Origin: UBA8514 sp034933685
GTDB taxonomy: Bacteria; Bacillota; Clostridia; Lachnospirales; Anaerotignaceae
Direction: 5' to 3'
DNA: 64,000 nucleotides
Assembly (NCBI GenBank): GCA_034933685.1
Contig: JAYFNB010000034.1
Location: forward strand, 14,444 to 78,443
Of the stretch, positions 51,896 through 60,925 are shown piece by piece. Position 1 is the stretch's first letter. Every line of letters begins with the position of its first letter. The notes below the pieces were generated by a model. It worked only from the letters and a program-made list of their open reading frames with translations, ran no database searches and was not told where the DNA came from. The translations under genes and the position numbers were made by a program.

Positions 51896-52363
51896 ATGAG
51901 GATTTCAACAAAAGGTCGTTACGCACTACGGATAATGATATATCTAGCCGAGCATTACACCTTTGGCTACCTAGCCGTAAAAGATATTGCTGAAGAAGAA
52001 GCCTTATCTCCTAAATATGTTGAGCAAATCATGGGCAAATTGACAAAAGCTGGTCTGGTAAATGCTATAAGAGGCGCTCACGGAGGCTATAGGTTAACTG
52101 ATAGTCCTTCGCATTATAGTGTTTGCCAAATTGTAAAAGCCACTGAAAGTTCTACGGATTTTGCTCCCTGTACAAATGTAGATGGAAGCCCATGCCCACG
52201 GCACACCAAATGTATTTCTTCTGATGTTTGGCAGCTTGTTCAATCCACGGTGGAAGAAATGCTAGATAACCTTACCCTCATAGATATCCTTCGTATGCAA
52301 GAAAATAAACTAGGCACGCCCAGCCTTTATCTTACCTACCTATCACATTTTAAGAAAAACTAA
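51896..52363 (+). CDS. Rrf2-family transcriptional regulator (IscR/CymR-like)
   Basis: 155 residues from ATG 51896 (GAAGGAAGG upstream). Winged helix-turn-helix: TKGRYALRIMIYLAEHY, LAVKDIAEEEALSPKYVEQIM, GAHGGYRLTDSP. Three Cys (PCTNVDGSPCPRHTKC, spacing C-x7-C-x5-C) sit where IscR, NsrR and RsrR bind a Fe-S cluster, so it probably senses iron-sulfur status, NO or redox. It is divergent from the Tat/MBL genes across two palindromes and is followed by a terminator. The nearby locus contains no isc/suf genes, so it is a dedicated regulator. Confidence 0.88.
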   Translation: MRISTKGRYALRIMIYLAEHYTFGYLAVKDIAEEEALSPKYVEQIMGKLTKAGLVNAIRGAHGGYRLTDSPSHYSVCQIVKATESSTDFAPCTNVDGSPCPRHTKCISSDVWQLVQSTVEEMLDNLTLIDILRMQENKLGTPSLYLTYLSHFKKN

Positions 52364-52387
52364 AAACAGCTAATAGCAACCGCTAAT

Positions 52388-52432
52388 AAAGGGTAACCAT
52401 ACAGGTTTTTTACCTGCATGGTTACCCTTTTT
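52388..52432 (+). terminator. Terminator of the Rrf2 gene
   Basis: AAAGGGTAACCAT pairs with ATGGTTACCCTTT, with an inner CAGG/CCTG pair and a run of T after the stem. Confidence 0.85.
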
Positions 52433-52647
52433 AGATTGCTGAAACATATAAGATTTTTATATTATTGCTAATGTCCTTTTAATGACTAAAATAATATTTT
52501 TGTCAGTCCGTTCATTTTAGTCATAATGCAATTCAGTGCATAATTTTAACCGTTCAGTTGAAAAATATTTTTCCCTATGGTATTTGCTATTAAAATTATA
52601 GAAGAAGAATTATTTTAATATACTCATCTTGAAAAGGAAGTGTTATT

Positions 52648-54165
52648 ATGGAAAAAAATGCAATGGCGTCAAGTACCGGAAAAATGAAAGAACCTTCAAA
52701 GGACGATGAATCACTATTCAAAAAATATGGTTTGGTAATTGCCTTAGCCGTTATGGCAATTATAATGTTACTGCCAACACCGTCTGGTCTATCTGTTGCC
52801 GGTCAACGTATTATTGGTGTTTTAGTATTTGCGGTTATAACCTGGATTACTGAAGCCGTAACCTATCCCGTTAGTGCAACTATCATTGCCTCCTTAATGT
52901 TACTTTCATTAGGTACTGCTCCTGCTCTCGACAAATCCTCAGGGGCTATAGGATTTGCTAAAGCAGTATCAATGACATTTTCAGGACTTAGTTCCAGTGG
53001 TACAATTCTTGTAGGTGCTGCTCTTTTTTTAGCAGCCGCTATGATGCAAACAAATCTGGATAAGCGTATTGCTTTAGGCATCTTATCTAAGGTAGGTTCT
53101 AAAACAAATCGCATAGTTACCGGTATGATTTTTGTTGGATTTGTTTTAGCTTTTTTTGTTCCAAGTACTACTGCTCGTGTAGGCTGCATAGTTCCTATAG
53201 TTTTGGGTATAATTTCTGCCTTTGGCATGAAAAATAACAGTCGTTTTGCAGCTCTTTTAATGATTGCAACCATACATGCTGCAAGCATTTGGAACATAGG
53301 AATTAAAACAGCTGCTGCTCAAAATATGGTAGCTATAGGTTTTATTGAAAAACAACTAAATGGTACCATAACATGGATTCACTGGTTTATTGCCGCTGCC
53401 CCCTACGCATTCATTATGTCTATATGTCTTTACTTTGTGTGCATGAAAATGTTGCCCCCGGAGACCAAAGAAGTCGCTGGTGGCGATGCTGCAGTCAAAA
53501 AAGCCATTGAAGAACTTGGGCCTATGAAAGTTTCCGAGAAAAAACTACTTATTATTGCCATTACTTTACTGTTTTTCTGGGTAACGGAAAAAGTCTTGCA
53601 CCCTATTGATACTACGACTTCAACTGTTATTGCCGTTACTATTATGTTTTTACCTGGTATCGGTATTATGACTTGGAAACAAGCCCAAGAAAAAATCTCT
53701 TGGGGCACTCTGGTTCTTTTTGGTATCGGTATTAGTTTAGGTTCTGCGTTGCTTTCTACTAAAGCAGCGGCTTGGCTTGCTAATCAAATCGTTCTTGGCT
53801 TTGGTTTGGCATCTCTTTCCGTCTTCGCAGTCTTTGCCATTCTCGCCATGTTTCTGATTGTAATTCACGTGGGCTTTGCCAGTGCTACCGCCGTCGCCTC
53901 TTCTATGATTCCTATTATGATAGCTGTTTTAAAAAGCCTAAATATTCAAGGGTTAAATATTATTGATATTACTATGTTATTACAATTTGTTGTCAGCTTC
54001 GGGTTTATTCTACCTGTAAACTCTCCTCAAGGCATCCTTGCTTTTGCCACGGACACGTTTACAGCTAAAGATTGTATAAAAGTTGGCTTACCCATTACGT
54101 TTATAGGTTATATACTTTTGTTAATATTCGCAAACACTTATTGGAAATTCTTGGGAATATTCTAA
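52648..54165 (+). CDS. DASS (SLC13) family sodium-coupled anion/carboxylate symporter
   Basis: 505 residues, 12 or so helices. Family blocks: ITEAVTYPVSATI, the first clamshell FVPSTTARVGCIVP, and the second with FASATAVASSMIPIM, then PVNSPQGILAF. The SNT-type serine-threonine motifs are present as PSTTAR. Members transport C4-dicarboxylates, citrate, tartrate or sulfate. The citrate/dicarboxylate group is most likely, given the LytT/LytS (CitST/DcuSR-like in role) two-component pair next door. GGAAGTG precedes the ATG. Confidence 0.92.
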   Translation: MEKNAMASSTGKMKEPSKDDESLFKKYGLVIALAVMAIIMLLPTPSGLSVAGQRIIGVLVFAVITWITEAVTYPVSATIIASLMLLSLGTAPALDKSSGAIGFAKAVSMTFSGLSSSGTILVGAALFLAAAMMQTNLDKRIALGILSKVGSKTNRIVTGMIFVGFVLAFFVPSTTARVGCIVPIVLGIISAFGMKNNSRFAALLMIATIHAASIWNIGIKTAAAQNMVAIGFIEKQLNGTITWIHWFIAAAPYAFIMSICLYFVCMKMLPPETKEVAGGDAAVKKAIEELGPMKVSEKKLLIIAITLLFFWVTEKVLHPIDTTTSTVIAVTIMFLPGIGIMTWKQAQEKISWGTLVLFGIGISLGSALLSTKAAAWLANQIVLGFGLASLSVFAVFAILAMFLIVIHVGFASATAVASSMIPIMIAVLKSLNIQGLNIIDITMLLQFVVSFGFILPVNSPQGILAFATDTFTAKDCIKVGLPITFIGYILLLIFANTYWKFLGIF

Positions 54166-54187
54166 TATTATCTTTGTAAAAATTTGG

Positions 54188-54236
54188 AAAAGTTGTTGTC
54201 TAGAGAATCTTATCAACTCTAGGCAACAACTTTTTT
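54188..54236 (+). terminator. Terminator after the DASS transporter
   Basis: AAAGTTGTTGTCTAGAG pairs with CTCTAGGCAACAACTTT (one mismatch); T6 follows on the plus strand. Confidence 0.85.
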
Positions 54237-54282
54237 GAGCTTAATTTTTAATTGCGAATGGAAATATCAAAACTAATTCTTT

Positions 54283-55017
54283 TCATCTAAATCCCAAAAG
54301 TTTTTTTAACTCTTGAAGATGTGTACGTCCGATTGGTATATCTTCCCCCTTAATCCCTCTCATATGAACCATATAAGAACCATGAAACCATGGTATAACT
54401 TCTTCCACAAAATCCAAATTTATAATGTACTGCCTATGTACACGCAGGAACGAAGCATCACACAAAATATCCGCAAGTTCTTGCAAATTCATCTGCACTG
54501 CAAATTCGCCGGCTTCCGTTCTGACAAAAACATCTTTGTCCTTAACATAAGCCATTATTATTTCTTGTTGAGCTAGTGGACACAACCTACCATCCTTAAA
54601 GACAGTAACCCGGCTTACTTTTTGCACAGTTTTAGGTTCCTTACACACTCCCGGCAGTAAATCTCTTACTTTACACAAAACCTTTGTGAGTTTAATCTGG
54701 GTAACAGGCTTAGTAATATAGCCGACAGCAGGCGTTGCAAAAGCATGTACAGCATATTCCTCATAGGCTGTTACAAATACTATCAAAGGCTTATAATCCA
54801 TTGTACCTATACATTCAGCAAGCTCCAACCCACTCATACCGGGCATCTCTATATCTAAAAATACCAATTCGCACTTATTCTTAGCTATATAGTCTAAAGC
54901 AGCCTGACTTTGATCGAATTTTTCTAACACTTCAATATCAGCATGGGATTGTAACAGATATTCAATTTCATCGCAAATTGGCAATTCATCATCAACAATT
55001 ATTGTGCGTATTTTCAT
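54283..55017 (-). CDS. LytTR-family response regulator
   Basis: 244 residues. N-terminal receiver domain with VDDELP, phospho-acceptor Asp in LVFLDIEMPGMSG, and TAYEEYAVHAF, then KP. The C-terminal LytTR DNA-binding domain (from residue about 140) ends FLRVHRQYIINLDFVEEV and HMRGIKGEDIPIGRTHL, typical of LytT/YehT. The start overlaps the kinase stop by 4 bp, so the two are a two-component pair that probably controls the adjacent transporter. The kinase is broken by an insertion (see 55,014). Confidence 0.93.
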   Translation of the reverse strand: MKIRTIIVDDELPICDEIEYLLQSHADIEVLEKFDQSQAALDYIAKNKCELVFLDIEMPGMSGLELAECIGTMDYKPLIVFVTAYEEYAVHAFATPAVGYITKPVTQIKLTKVLCKVRDLLPGVCKEPKTVQKVSRVTVFKDGRLCPLAQQEIIMAYVKDKDVFVRTEAGEFAVQMNLQELADILCDASFLRVHRQYIINLDFVEEVIPWFHGSYMVHMRGIKGEDIPIGRTHLQELKKLLGFR

Positions 55018-56584
55018 GCTACAGCTCGCCTCTCAAAAGGTATCTTAATAGTAAAGGAGGTCCCGACGCCCTCTTTACTTTTAACGATAATTTCGCTTCG
55101 TTCCTTATAAAGTCCTCTTATGCGCTTTACTACATTAGAAATTCCAATACCTTCAGATTTTAAAGAAAGTAAAACTTTTTGTTTATCTTCACTCATACCA
55201 ACACCATTATCAATAATAGAAACCACCAAACTACCATCAGTTTTAGAAATATTTATATTTAAATGGCAATCACTGGTCTTGGGAAACAAACCATGTTTTA
55301 CTGCATTTTCAACTATAGGTTGAATGGTAAACGCTGGAATCAGACACCCCTTTAAATCATCATTAAGATAAGTTTCTATAGTCAAACGGCTACCAAATCT
55401 TGCTTTGACAATATTAAGATATGCTTCAACACTACTAAATTCTTCCTCTAAAGTTACAAGCCCGTCATGTCTAGCAAATGAAAAGTGTAACATCTCTGAA
55501 AGGTTAGCCAGTAATTCCCTTGCTGTCTCCGGCTCTGTACGACAAAAACACATAATAATAGATAAGGTATTAAAAAGAAAATGTGGATTAATTTGTGCCT
55601 GTAAAGCCTTAAATTCGGCCTGTTCTCTTAAACTGCGTTGTTGCTCCATATCAGCCAAAGCAATCTGTGTTGACAACATCTTGGCGACACCTTCAGCAAT
55701 TTGTATATCAATAGGAGAAAGACCATTATTCTTAGTTTTATAAATTCTTATAGTACCAACTCTAGCATTTTTTACAGTTAATGGTACTATAACGCCACAG
55801 GTCAAGGGGCAATCTGGGTGCCCACAATAAGGACCATCATTAAAAGTAATAGTTTCTCCTGTTTCCAGCACTTTAAAAGTGTTGGAAAAATTTATTGGAT
55901 GCCCGCAAAGATGATGATCGGCACTAATACCAGCAAACCCTAAGGTTTTTTTTGTATCACTAATACATACCGCTGCTTCACCAGCTAGTTTAGTAATGAT
56001 TTCCGCCGTTTTTTTTGCAGACTCCATTGTTAATCCCTCTTTAAGAAAGGGCAGGGTTTCATTGGCAATAGCCAGCGAAATCTGTGCTGCTCTAGCTCCG
56101 GCCAATTCAGACTGATTTTGCATATCTTTCATAATAAGAACAAACAACACTGTGCCAATAACTGTAACGCTAGCAGTTGGCAATGCCGCTATAACCTCAA
56201 AATTCCAGGCCGCTTCAAATGGTTTAGCAAATGCCAATGTAAGACCTTTTTGCAAAATTTCTGCACTCAAGGCTACCACTGCCGCAATTTGCCACTTCAA
56301 ATTTATGAAACCAATACGATGGCGTACCAATCCTGCCATAATACCAGCAATAACAGTAGCAACAGCACAGCTTGAAGCAGTAAATCCTCCTAGAAAATAG
56401 CGATGTAAGCCACCTATAATACCAACACTAAGCCCTACGTAAGGCCCGCCTATAATACCACCCATCAGAGTGCCTACTATACGAGTACTAGCCAGTGCCC
56501 CATCTATTCTAGTTCCATAATAAGAAGAAATAATAGACAACGAAGAAAAAATAACTGTAAATAAAGCCCATGCTGACAATGAAG
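55014..56584 (-). pseudogene. LytS/YehU-type sensor kinase, 3' part, split by an IS element
   Basis: The remaining chain has most of a 5TM-LYT membrane sensor (GTRIDGALASTRIVGTLMGG and GLHRYFLGGFTASS), a GAF-like module with Cys/His residues (SADHHLCGHP, YCGHPDCPLTCGV), the LytS histidine-kinase block (FKALQAQINPHFLFNTL) and a HATPase (PIVENAVKHGLFPK, DNGVGMSEDK). The gene is cut at 56,584; the first 37 codons lie beyond the IS (58,002-58,117). The first native Met left in frame is about 40 codons downstream, so membrane helix 1 is missing and no ribosome site serves the remainder. Expression of a short form from the IS is possible but not evident. Confidence 0.85.
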
Positions 56585-56633
56585 TGCACCCCAAATGTTA
56601 GACAAAAATAACATTTGGAGGTGCACTTTTTGT

Positions 56634-57131
56634 ATGACAAAATTTAGTGAAGAATTTAAAGCAAAAATGGTTAGGGAAAGATTATCTGGTAAGACGTTTA
56701 CAGTAATTTCTAAAGAATTTAGCGTAGGAAAAAAGACTGTCCGTGAATGGGTTGCTCGTTACGAAGCCGGTGGAACAAACCAATTGTTACGCATTAACAA
56801 GCGATATACTCCTGAATTAAAGAAAAAAGTCATTGAATACAAGTGGGAACATGGGCTATCATTAATGCAAACGGCAGCTCAGTTTCAGATCCCTGCTCCT
56901 AGAATAATATGCCAGTGGGAACGAAAATATCTTGACGAGGGTATGTCTGGGTTAATGCCGAAGAAGAAAGGCAGGCCAAGTAAAATGCCTAAAAAACCCA
57001 AGAAGAAAGAAGATTTAACAAAAATAGAACAGTTGGAAGCTGAGAATGCACAGCTACGTATGGAGAATGAATTCTTAAAAAAATTAGACGCCTTGGTTCA
57101 ACAGCGGAAAAAGCAACCAAAAAAGAATTAG
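56634..57131 (+). CDS. IS3-family transposase OrfA
   Basis: 165 residues from ATG 56634. Two helix-turn-helix segments (TFTVISKEFSVGKKTVREW and a second at SLMQTAAQFQIPAPRIIC), a basic PKKKGRPSK stretch, then a leucine-zipper coiled coil (IEQLEAENAQLRMENEFLKKL). This is the IS150-type upstream frame that binds the IS ends. Near its 3' end is A AAA AAG (57,119-57,125) in the correct phase for a -1 shift into orfB. Confidence 0.9.
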   Translation: MTKFSEEFKAKMVRERLSGKTFTVISKEFSVGKKTVREWVARYEAGGTNQLLRINKRYTPELKKKVIEYKWEHGLSLMQTAAQFQIPAPRIICQWERKYLDEGMSGLMPKKKGRPSKMPKKPKKKEDLTKIEQLEAENAQLRMENEFLKKLDALVQQRKKQPKKN

Positions 57132-57976
57132 CCATAGTTGTTTTTGAACTTAAGGCGAGATTTCCGCTCAATGCTCTTCTGAAGTTCGCCAATCTAGCAC
57201 GTAGCACATATTACGCCATCATCAAAGGACTTAACAGGGTGGATAAGTACACAGAGAGTAGAGCCATACTGCACCACATCTGTGAAAGTCATTTTGGCAG
57301 GTACGGCTATCGCCGTGTCACAGTCGAGATGCGCAAGCAGGGTGTCTGTATTAACCACAAGGTGGTTATGCGACTAATGAAGGAAGAGGATCTCAACAGC
57401 AAGGTGCGAATTAAAAAATATCGCTCTTACAGGGGCCAGATAGGTAGGGTAGCCCCCAATGTTATAGGCAGGGATTTCAAAGCTGACAAGCCTAACCAGA
57501 AATGGACTACGGACGTAACAGAGTTTTCCCTTTTCGGAAGAAAGCTCTATCTTTCTCCCATACTGGACATGTTCAACGGCGAAATTGTCAGCTACGACAT
57601 TTCCACAACTCCTGTCTTGTCACAGGTCATGAACATGCTGGATAAAGCTTTTGCCAAGGTCAAGGATACGGAAGGCCTAATATTTCACTCTGACCAAGGG
57701 TGGCAGTACCATCATACCTATTACCAGAAGGCACTAAAAAATCACGGGATAATCCAGAGCATGTCACGCAAGGGAAATTGTCTGGATAATTCCGTGATGG
57801 AAAATTTCTTTGGACTTTTAAAGTCCGAGTTACTGTATTTGCAAGAATTTAAATCTCTGGAAGACTTTGAAAAGCAACTGCATGAATATATTCATTACTA
57901 CAACAAGAGAATCAAGCTAAAACTAAAAGGAATGAGTCCGGTAGAATACCGAACTCATTCCAGATTAATCGCTTAA
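57125..57976 (+). CDS. IS3-family transposase OrfB (DDE integrase)
   Basis: About 283 residues when read from the -1 shift at 57,125; an independent GTG exists at 57,239. DDE residues are intact: Asp in KWTTDVTEF, Asp in FHSDQGWQYHH and Glu in NSVMENFFGLLKSE. The typical N-terminal HTH_21 helical region (HHICESHFGRYGYRRVTVEM) is present. Together with OrfA it would form the OrfAB transposase, so the element looks active. Confidence 0.9.
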   Translation, partial: ELAIVVFELKARFPLNALLKFANLARSTYYAIIKGLNRVDKYTESRAILHHICESHFGRYGYRRVTVEMRKQGVCINHKVVMRLMKEEDLNSKVRIKKYRSYRGQIGRVAPNVIGRDFKADKPNQKWTTDVTEFSLFGRKLYLSPILDMFNGEIVSYDISTTPVLSQVMNMLDKAFAKVKDTEGLIFHSDQGWQYHHTYYQKALKNHGIIQSMSRKGNCLDNSVMENFFGLLKSELLYLQEFKSLEDFEKQLHEYIHYYNKRIKLKLKGMSPVEYRTHSRLIA

Positions 57977-58001
57977 TAACCTGTCCAACATTTTGGGTGC
58001 A

Positions 58002-58117
58002 GATCACAACGAGTAAGGGTGGATTGCATAATACATAATCTTTTTGCTGCGTCCAAGCAAATAAGCAATCATAGCTGAAATACACATCTCACCTAGCAAA
58101 GCAAATAATAAATGCAT
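58002..58117 (-). pseudogene. N-terminal fragment of the LytS-type kinase, upstream of the IS
   Basis: ATG 58117 with AGGTG 7 nt upstream opens a frame of 37 codons with a first membrane helix (LLFALLGEMCISAMIAYLL) and GRSKKIMYYAIHPYSL, then a stop at the IS border. It matches the start of the 5TM-LYT domain, whose next residues (SAWALFTVIFSS) are found on the other side of the IS. The join between the two parts would give a kinase of the usual length. Confidence 0.75.
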
Positions 58118-58251
58118 ACAACATCACCTTTTTTTATTTTTACAAATAATACAAATTTCATATTTTAAAATTGGCTCACAATGAATACAATTTTTATAAA
58201 CAAAACCTTACTGTGCTCGAAAAATATTATACCATAAAAATAATACACAGA

Positions 58252-58290
58252 CTTAAAGACATCAGAATTAAACATTCTGATGTCTTTAAG
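58252..58290. terminator. Hairpin after the flavodoxin gene
   Basis: CTTAAAGACATCAGAAT and ATTCTGATGTCTTTAAG form a perfect 17-bp stem with a 5-nt loop, 105 bp after the minus-strand stop. The T tracts are short. Confidence 0.65.
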
Positions 58291-58395
58291 ATTGCCATAT
58301 TTATTGCCTTACAGGTGTGAAAAAATTTATGTCTTATTTTAAAAATTAATAATTATAAACTAACACCAGAAAGCCATAATCATATAAAAATATTA

Positions 58396-58923
58396 TTATG
58401 AATTGACGTAAGCTATTATTTCCTTTATGTTTTCTCTTCTTGTAAAATCTACCGGCATATTATAACTGGCAAGCATACCTAGTTCGTCAGATGTTAATTT
58501 ATGTTTCCCTTTCAACATTAGCTTCCATTTCAAAAATGTCATGATTACTTTATACAAAAGGCTTAATTTACTGCAATCAAAACCACCTCGCAAATAAAAC
58601 AATCGTAAATACTTTTGTTCCTCGATAGTAAAGTTATGATTTCTAACTACATTTACAACTTCATCACTAGAAGGTGATAGCCCTGTCGCAAGGACGATAA
58701 CTTTTTTATTTTTTAGTTTTCCGATATTCTGCTTTATATATTTTACCCCGCCAATACCTATAGCGTATAATCCACCGCCATAAATTACGGTATCGTAGCC
58801 TTCCAGCATATCAGTAGCAGCTTTAGCAACATTCACAATATCTGCAGGCAAATCCTCAGCAAGCCATTTTGCATATTTCTCTGTAAATCCTGTTTTAGAG
58901 CTATATATTACCAAACTTCGCAT
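58396..58923 (-). CDS. Flavodoxin-domain protein, HemG-like (flavodoxin_5)
   Basis: 175 residues. FMN-binding P-loop SSKTGFTEKYAKWLAEDL at the N-terminus, then TVIYGGGLYAIGIGGVKYI and VIVLATGLSPSSDEVVN. Members include menaquinone-dependent protoporphyrinogen oxidase HemG, but many clostridial proteins of this type are general redox flavoproteins. No other heme-biosynthesis gene is present nearby. GAGG lies before the ATG. Confidence 0.82.
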   Translation of the reverse strand: MRSLVIYSSKTGFTEKYAKWLAEDLPADIVNVAKAATDMLEGYDTVIYGGGLYAIGIGGVKYIKQNIGKLKNKKVIVLATGLSPSSDEVVNVVRNHNFTIEEQKYLRLFYLRGGFDCSKLSLLYKVIMTFLKWKLMLKGKHKLTSDELGMLASYNMPVDFTRRENIKEIIAYVNS

Positions 58924-58961
58924 ATTAGCCTCTATTCCCTATATTATTTTATTCCTCGCAT

Positions 58962-59579
58962 TTATATATTTCCACACATAATAGCATTTATTTTATCTCG
59001 TAATTTTTCTTTATCCCAATCCCACCAACAAATAGCTTGCAATTTTTTAATTGTTTCATCATCAAAACGTTTTTTTATGAAATGTGCCGGTACGCCGCCA
59101 ACTATTGTATATGGCTCAACATCTTTTGTTACTACAGCCCTTGTTCCTATAATTGCACCATCGCCTATATGAACTCCAGACATAATAATCGCTTCGTATC
59201 CAATCCATACGTCATTGCCTATAATTATATCACCCTTATTATCCCAAGCTTGTACAACATCTTTCTGTGCAAAGCCATATTCTTCCCAAAACAATGGAAA
59301 GGGATAGGTCGATAAAGACTTCAAGGTGTGATTAGCACTTGTAAAAATAAACTTGGCACCACAAGCTATAGAACAAAACTTTCCAATAATCAATTTGTCG
59401 TTATTAATAGGATAATGGTATAAAACATTGTTTTTCTCAAAGTCAGTAGGATCATTTACAAAATCATTATATATTGTATAATCACCGACTTGAATATTGG
59501 GATTGGTAATTATAGAGCTAAGATAAACGGTTTGTTTATCACCTGTACGTGGGAATATTTTTTCTTCCGGAATAGACAT
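58962..59579 (-). CDS. Vat/CatB-type xenobiotic acetyltransferase (hexapeptide repeat)
   Basis: 205 residues. Left-handed beta-helix from hexapeptide repeats (KLIIGKFCSIACGAKFI, GDIIIGNDVWIGYEAIIM, GVHIGDGAIIGTRAVV). The catalytic His is in the SANHTLKSLSTYPF block, matching GANH of streptogramin A acetyltransferases Vat(A)-(D); NPNIQVGDYTIYND and NVLYHYPINNDKLI are also Vat-like. AGGGGG precedes the ATG. Relatives acetylate streptogramin A or chloramphenicol. Whether this protein does so is unknown, since many homologues act on other alcohols. Confidence 0.82.
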   Translation of the reverse strand: MSIPEEKIFPRTGDKQTVYLSSIITNPNIQVGDYTIYNDFVNDPTDFEKNNVLYHYPINNDKLIIGKFCSIACGAKFIFTSANHTLKSLSTYPFPLFWEEYGFAQKDVVQAWDNKGDIIIGNDVWIGYEAIIMSGVHIGDGAIIGTRAVVTKDVEPYTIVGGVPAHFIKKRFDDETIKKLQAICWWDWDKEKLRDKINAIMCGNI

Positions 59580-59717
59580 AATAAGTCCCCCTAATATTTT
59601 AGTTGTTTTTCAATGTCATTCCGGCAATTACAATACAATTCTTCATTGCCTCACTCCCTAATATATTAATTTTTCGGTCTTAGAAAAACTGCCAAATACC
59701 GTAAACTTGTTTACCCT

Positions 59718-60074
59718 TTATGGCTTTATATAACTATACCCTTGCCTTTGTAATATAGCAAGCCTAGTGACACCGGCAGGAACTATACTAATGAAACTTG
59801 GCAAACGCTCTTCCGCAATAACGTTTGCTCTTAAAGCGTTCCTACATGCCGAAATTGTCACGCCCTTACTAATTAGGAACTTCATTTCTCCTACTAATTC
59901 TTCAGTGTTTTCAGCCCTGTTATCGGCAAAAATTATTACAGCCTCGGCATTAGCTACAATTTCTATGGAATATTCGGCATCAGCAATGTCTTCTAAAAAA
60001 TTTTTTACATTAACCAAAGTCAACTTCCATTTACTTACTTCATCAACATGAAAAACAACCTTAAATCCATCCAT
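59718..60074 (-). CDS. DsrE/DsrF-like small protein
   Basis: 118 residues from ATG 60074 (AAGGATATGGTGAA upstream). The fold is seen in FKVVFHVDEVSKWKLTLVNVKNFL, IEIVANAEAVIIF, LISKGVTISACRNALRA and a C-terminal IVPAGVTRLAILQRQGYSYIKP. The Cys in SACRNAL matches the conserved site of the YchN/DsrE group, which relays sulfur or has unknown redox roles. It follows the nitrilase gene by 33 bp, so the two are probably co-transcribed. Confidence 0.82.
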   Translation of the reverse strand: MDGFKVVFHVDEVSKWKLTLVNVKNFLEDIADAEYSIEIVANAEAVIIFADNRAENTEELVGEMKFLISKGVTISACRNALRANVIAEERLPSFISIVPAGVTRLAILQRQGYSYIKP

Positions 60075-60107
60075 TTGTTCACCATATCCTTCCACTGTTA
60101 TCATAGG

Positions 60108-60905
60108 TTACTTATAAAATTCTGGTCTACGTAGTCTGAAATATGGCTTTCTTCGGCGTATAATAGCACTTTGTGCTAAATCTATTTCTCCATACAATAT
60201 TTGTTCTATACCCTCTGCCTTAGATACAACATTGCCGAGTGGATCAATCACTATAGATTGACCAATAAAGTTCATATTATCCTCTTGCCCTACCCTGTTG
60301 CACATAGCAATATATACGCTACTTTGCATCGCTTGAACACGCAGTTCCCATTCAAATAATTCCAATGGCTCACCCTCGGTGTTAGCCGTAGGGATAATGA
60401 TTAAATCAGCACCCATAGCAACGCAGGTACGAATGCTTTCCGGCAAATGTCTATCAAAACAAATTACGATTCCTATTTTTCCAAATGGTGTGGTATAAAC
60501 CTTAAACCCATCATTAGACGGCGTGTAATAGTCCTGTTCATAGAAATATTTCCCTTGGGTGATGTGTACCATCTTAGAAATCCCCTGGATTTCACCGCAA
60601 GAACTAATAAGCAAAGAAGCATCGTAAAATCCATCTACTTCTTTAAGATAAAAATTGGGAGACGATATTATTCCCAACTCTCTACTTTTAGCAGTTAACT
60701 TTTGAATAAAACTGTGGTCCAATGTAAAGGCATACTTCTCCTTAATTAACTTTTCATATTGTGGAAAGAAAATATTCAACTGCAATTCAGGAAAGAAGAT
60801 TAAATCAGCTTTATTTGCGGCCGCTTCTTCCATAGCAGACAAGGACTTTTGTAAATTATCAGTACTATTTTCCTGCATCTTCATTTGTGCTAAAGCAATT
60901 TTCAT
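60108..60905 (-). CDS. Carbon-nitrogen hydrolase (nitrilase superfamily)
   Basis: 265 residues. The Glu-Lys-Cys triad is visible: Glu in IFFPELQLN, Lys in SKMVHITQGKYF and Cys in IVICFDRHLPES. Members hydrolyse amides such as N-carbamoylputrescine, omega-amides or N-carbamyl amino acids. The start ATG follows GGAGGG. It lies immediately downstream of a remnant of an MBL-fold gene and upstream of a DsrE-like gene. Substrate not assignable. Confidence 0.88.
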   Translation of the reverse strand: MKIALAQMKMQENSTDNLQKSLSAMEEAAANKADLIFFPELQLNIFFPQYEKLIKEKYAFTLDHSFIQKLTAKSRELGIISSPNFYLKEVDGFYDASLLISSCGEIQGISKMVHITQGKYFYEQDYYTPSNDGFKVYTTPFGKIGIVICFDRHLPESIRTCVAMGADLIIIPTANTEGEPLELFEWELRVQAMQSSVYIAMCNRVGQEDNMNFIGQSIVIDPLGNVVSKAEGIEQILYGEIDLAQSAIIRRRKPYFRLRRPEFYK

Positions 60906-60925
60906 CGTTTTTTCCCTCCAAAATA

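Larger units (their letters stand above)
56585..58001 (+). mobile_element. Complete IS3-family insertion sequence
   Basis: 1,417 bp with imperfect terminal repeats of about 19 bp: TGCACCCCAAATGTTAGAC on the left and, inverted, TGCACCCAAAATGTTGGAC on the right (17 of 19 match). It has two frames, orfA with HTH and coiled-coil and orfB with the DDE integrase core, joined by a -1 frameshift signal. It has inserted into the lytS-type kinase. No direct repeat of 3-4 bp is seen at the ends (GAAG and GATC), so the flanks may have changed after insertion. Confidence 0.9.

Noticed and set aside
56581..58006. Target-site duplication around the IS
   Set aside because: Flanks GAAG and GATC share only two bases; a duplication cannot be claimed.
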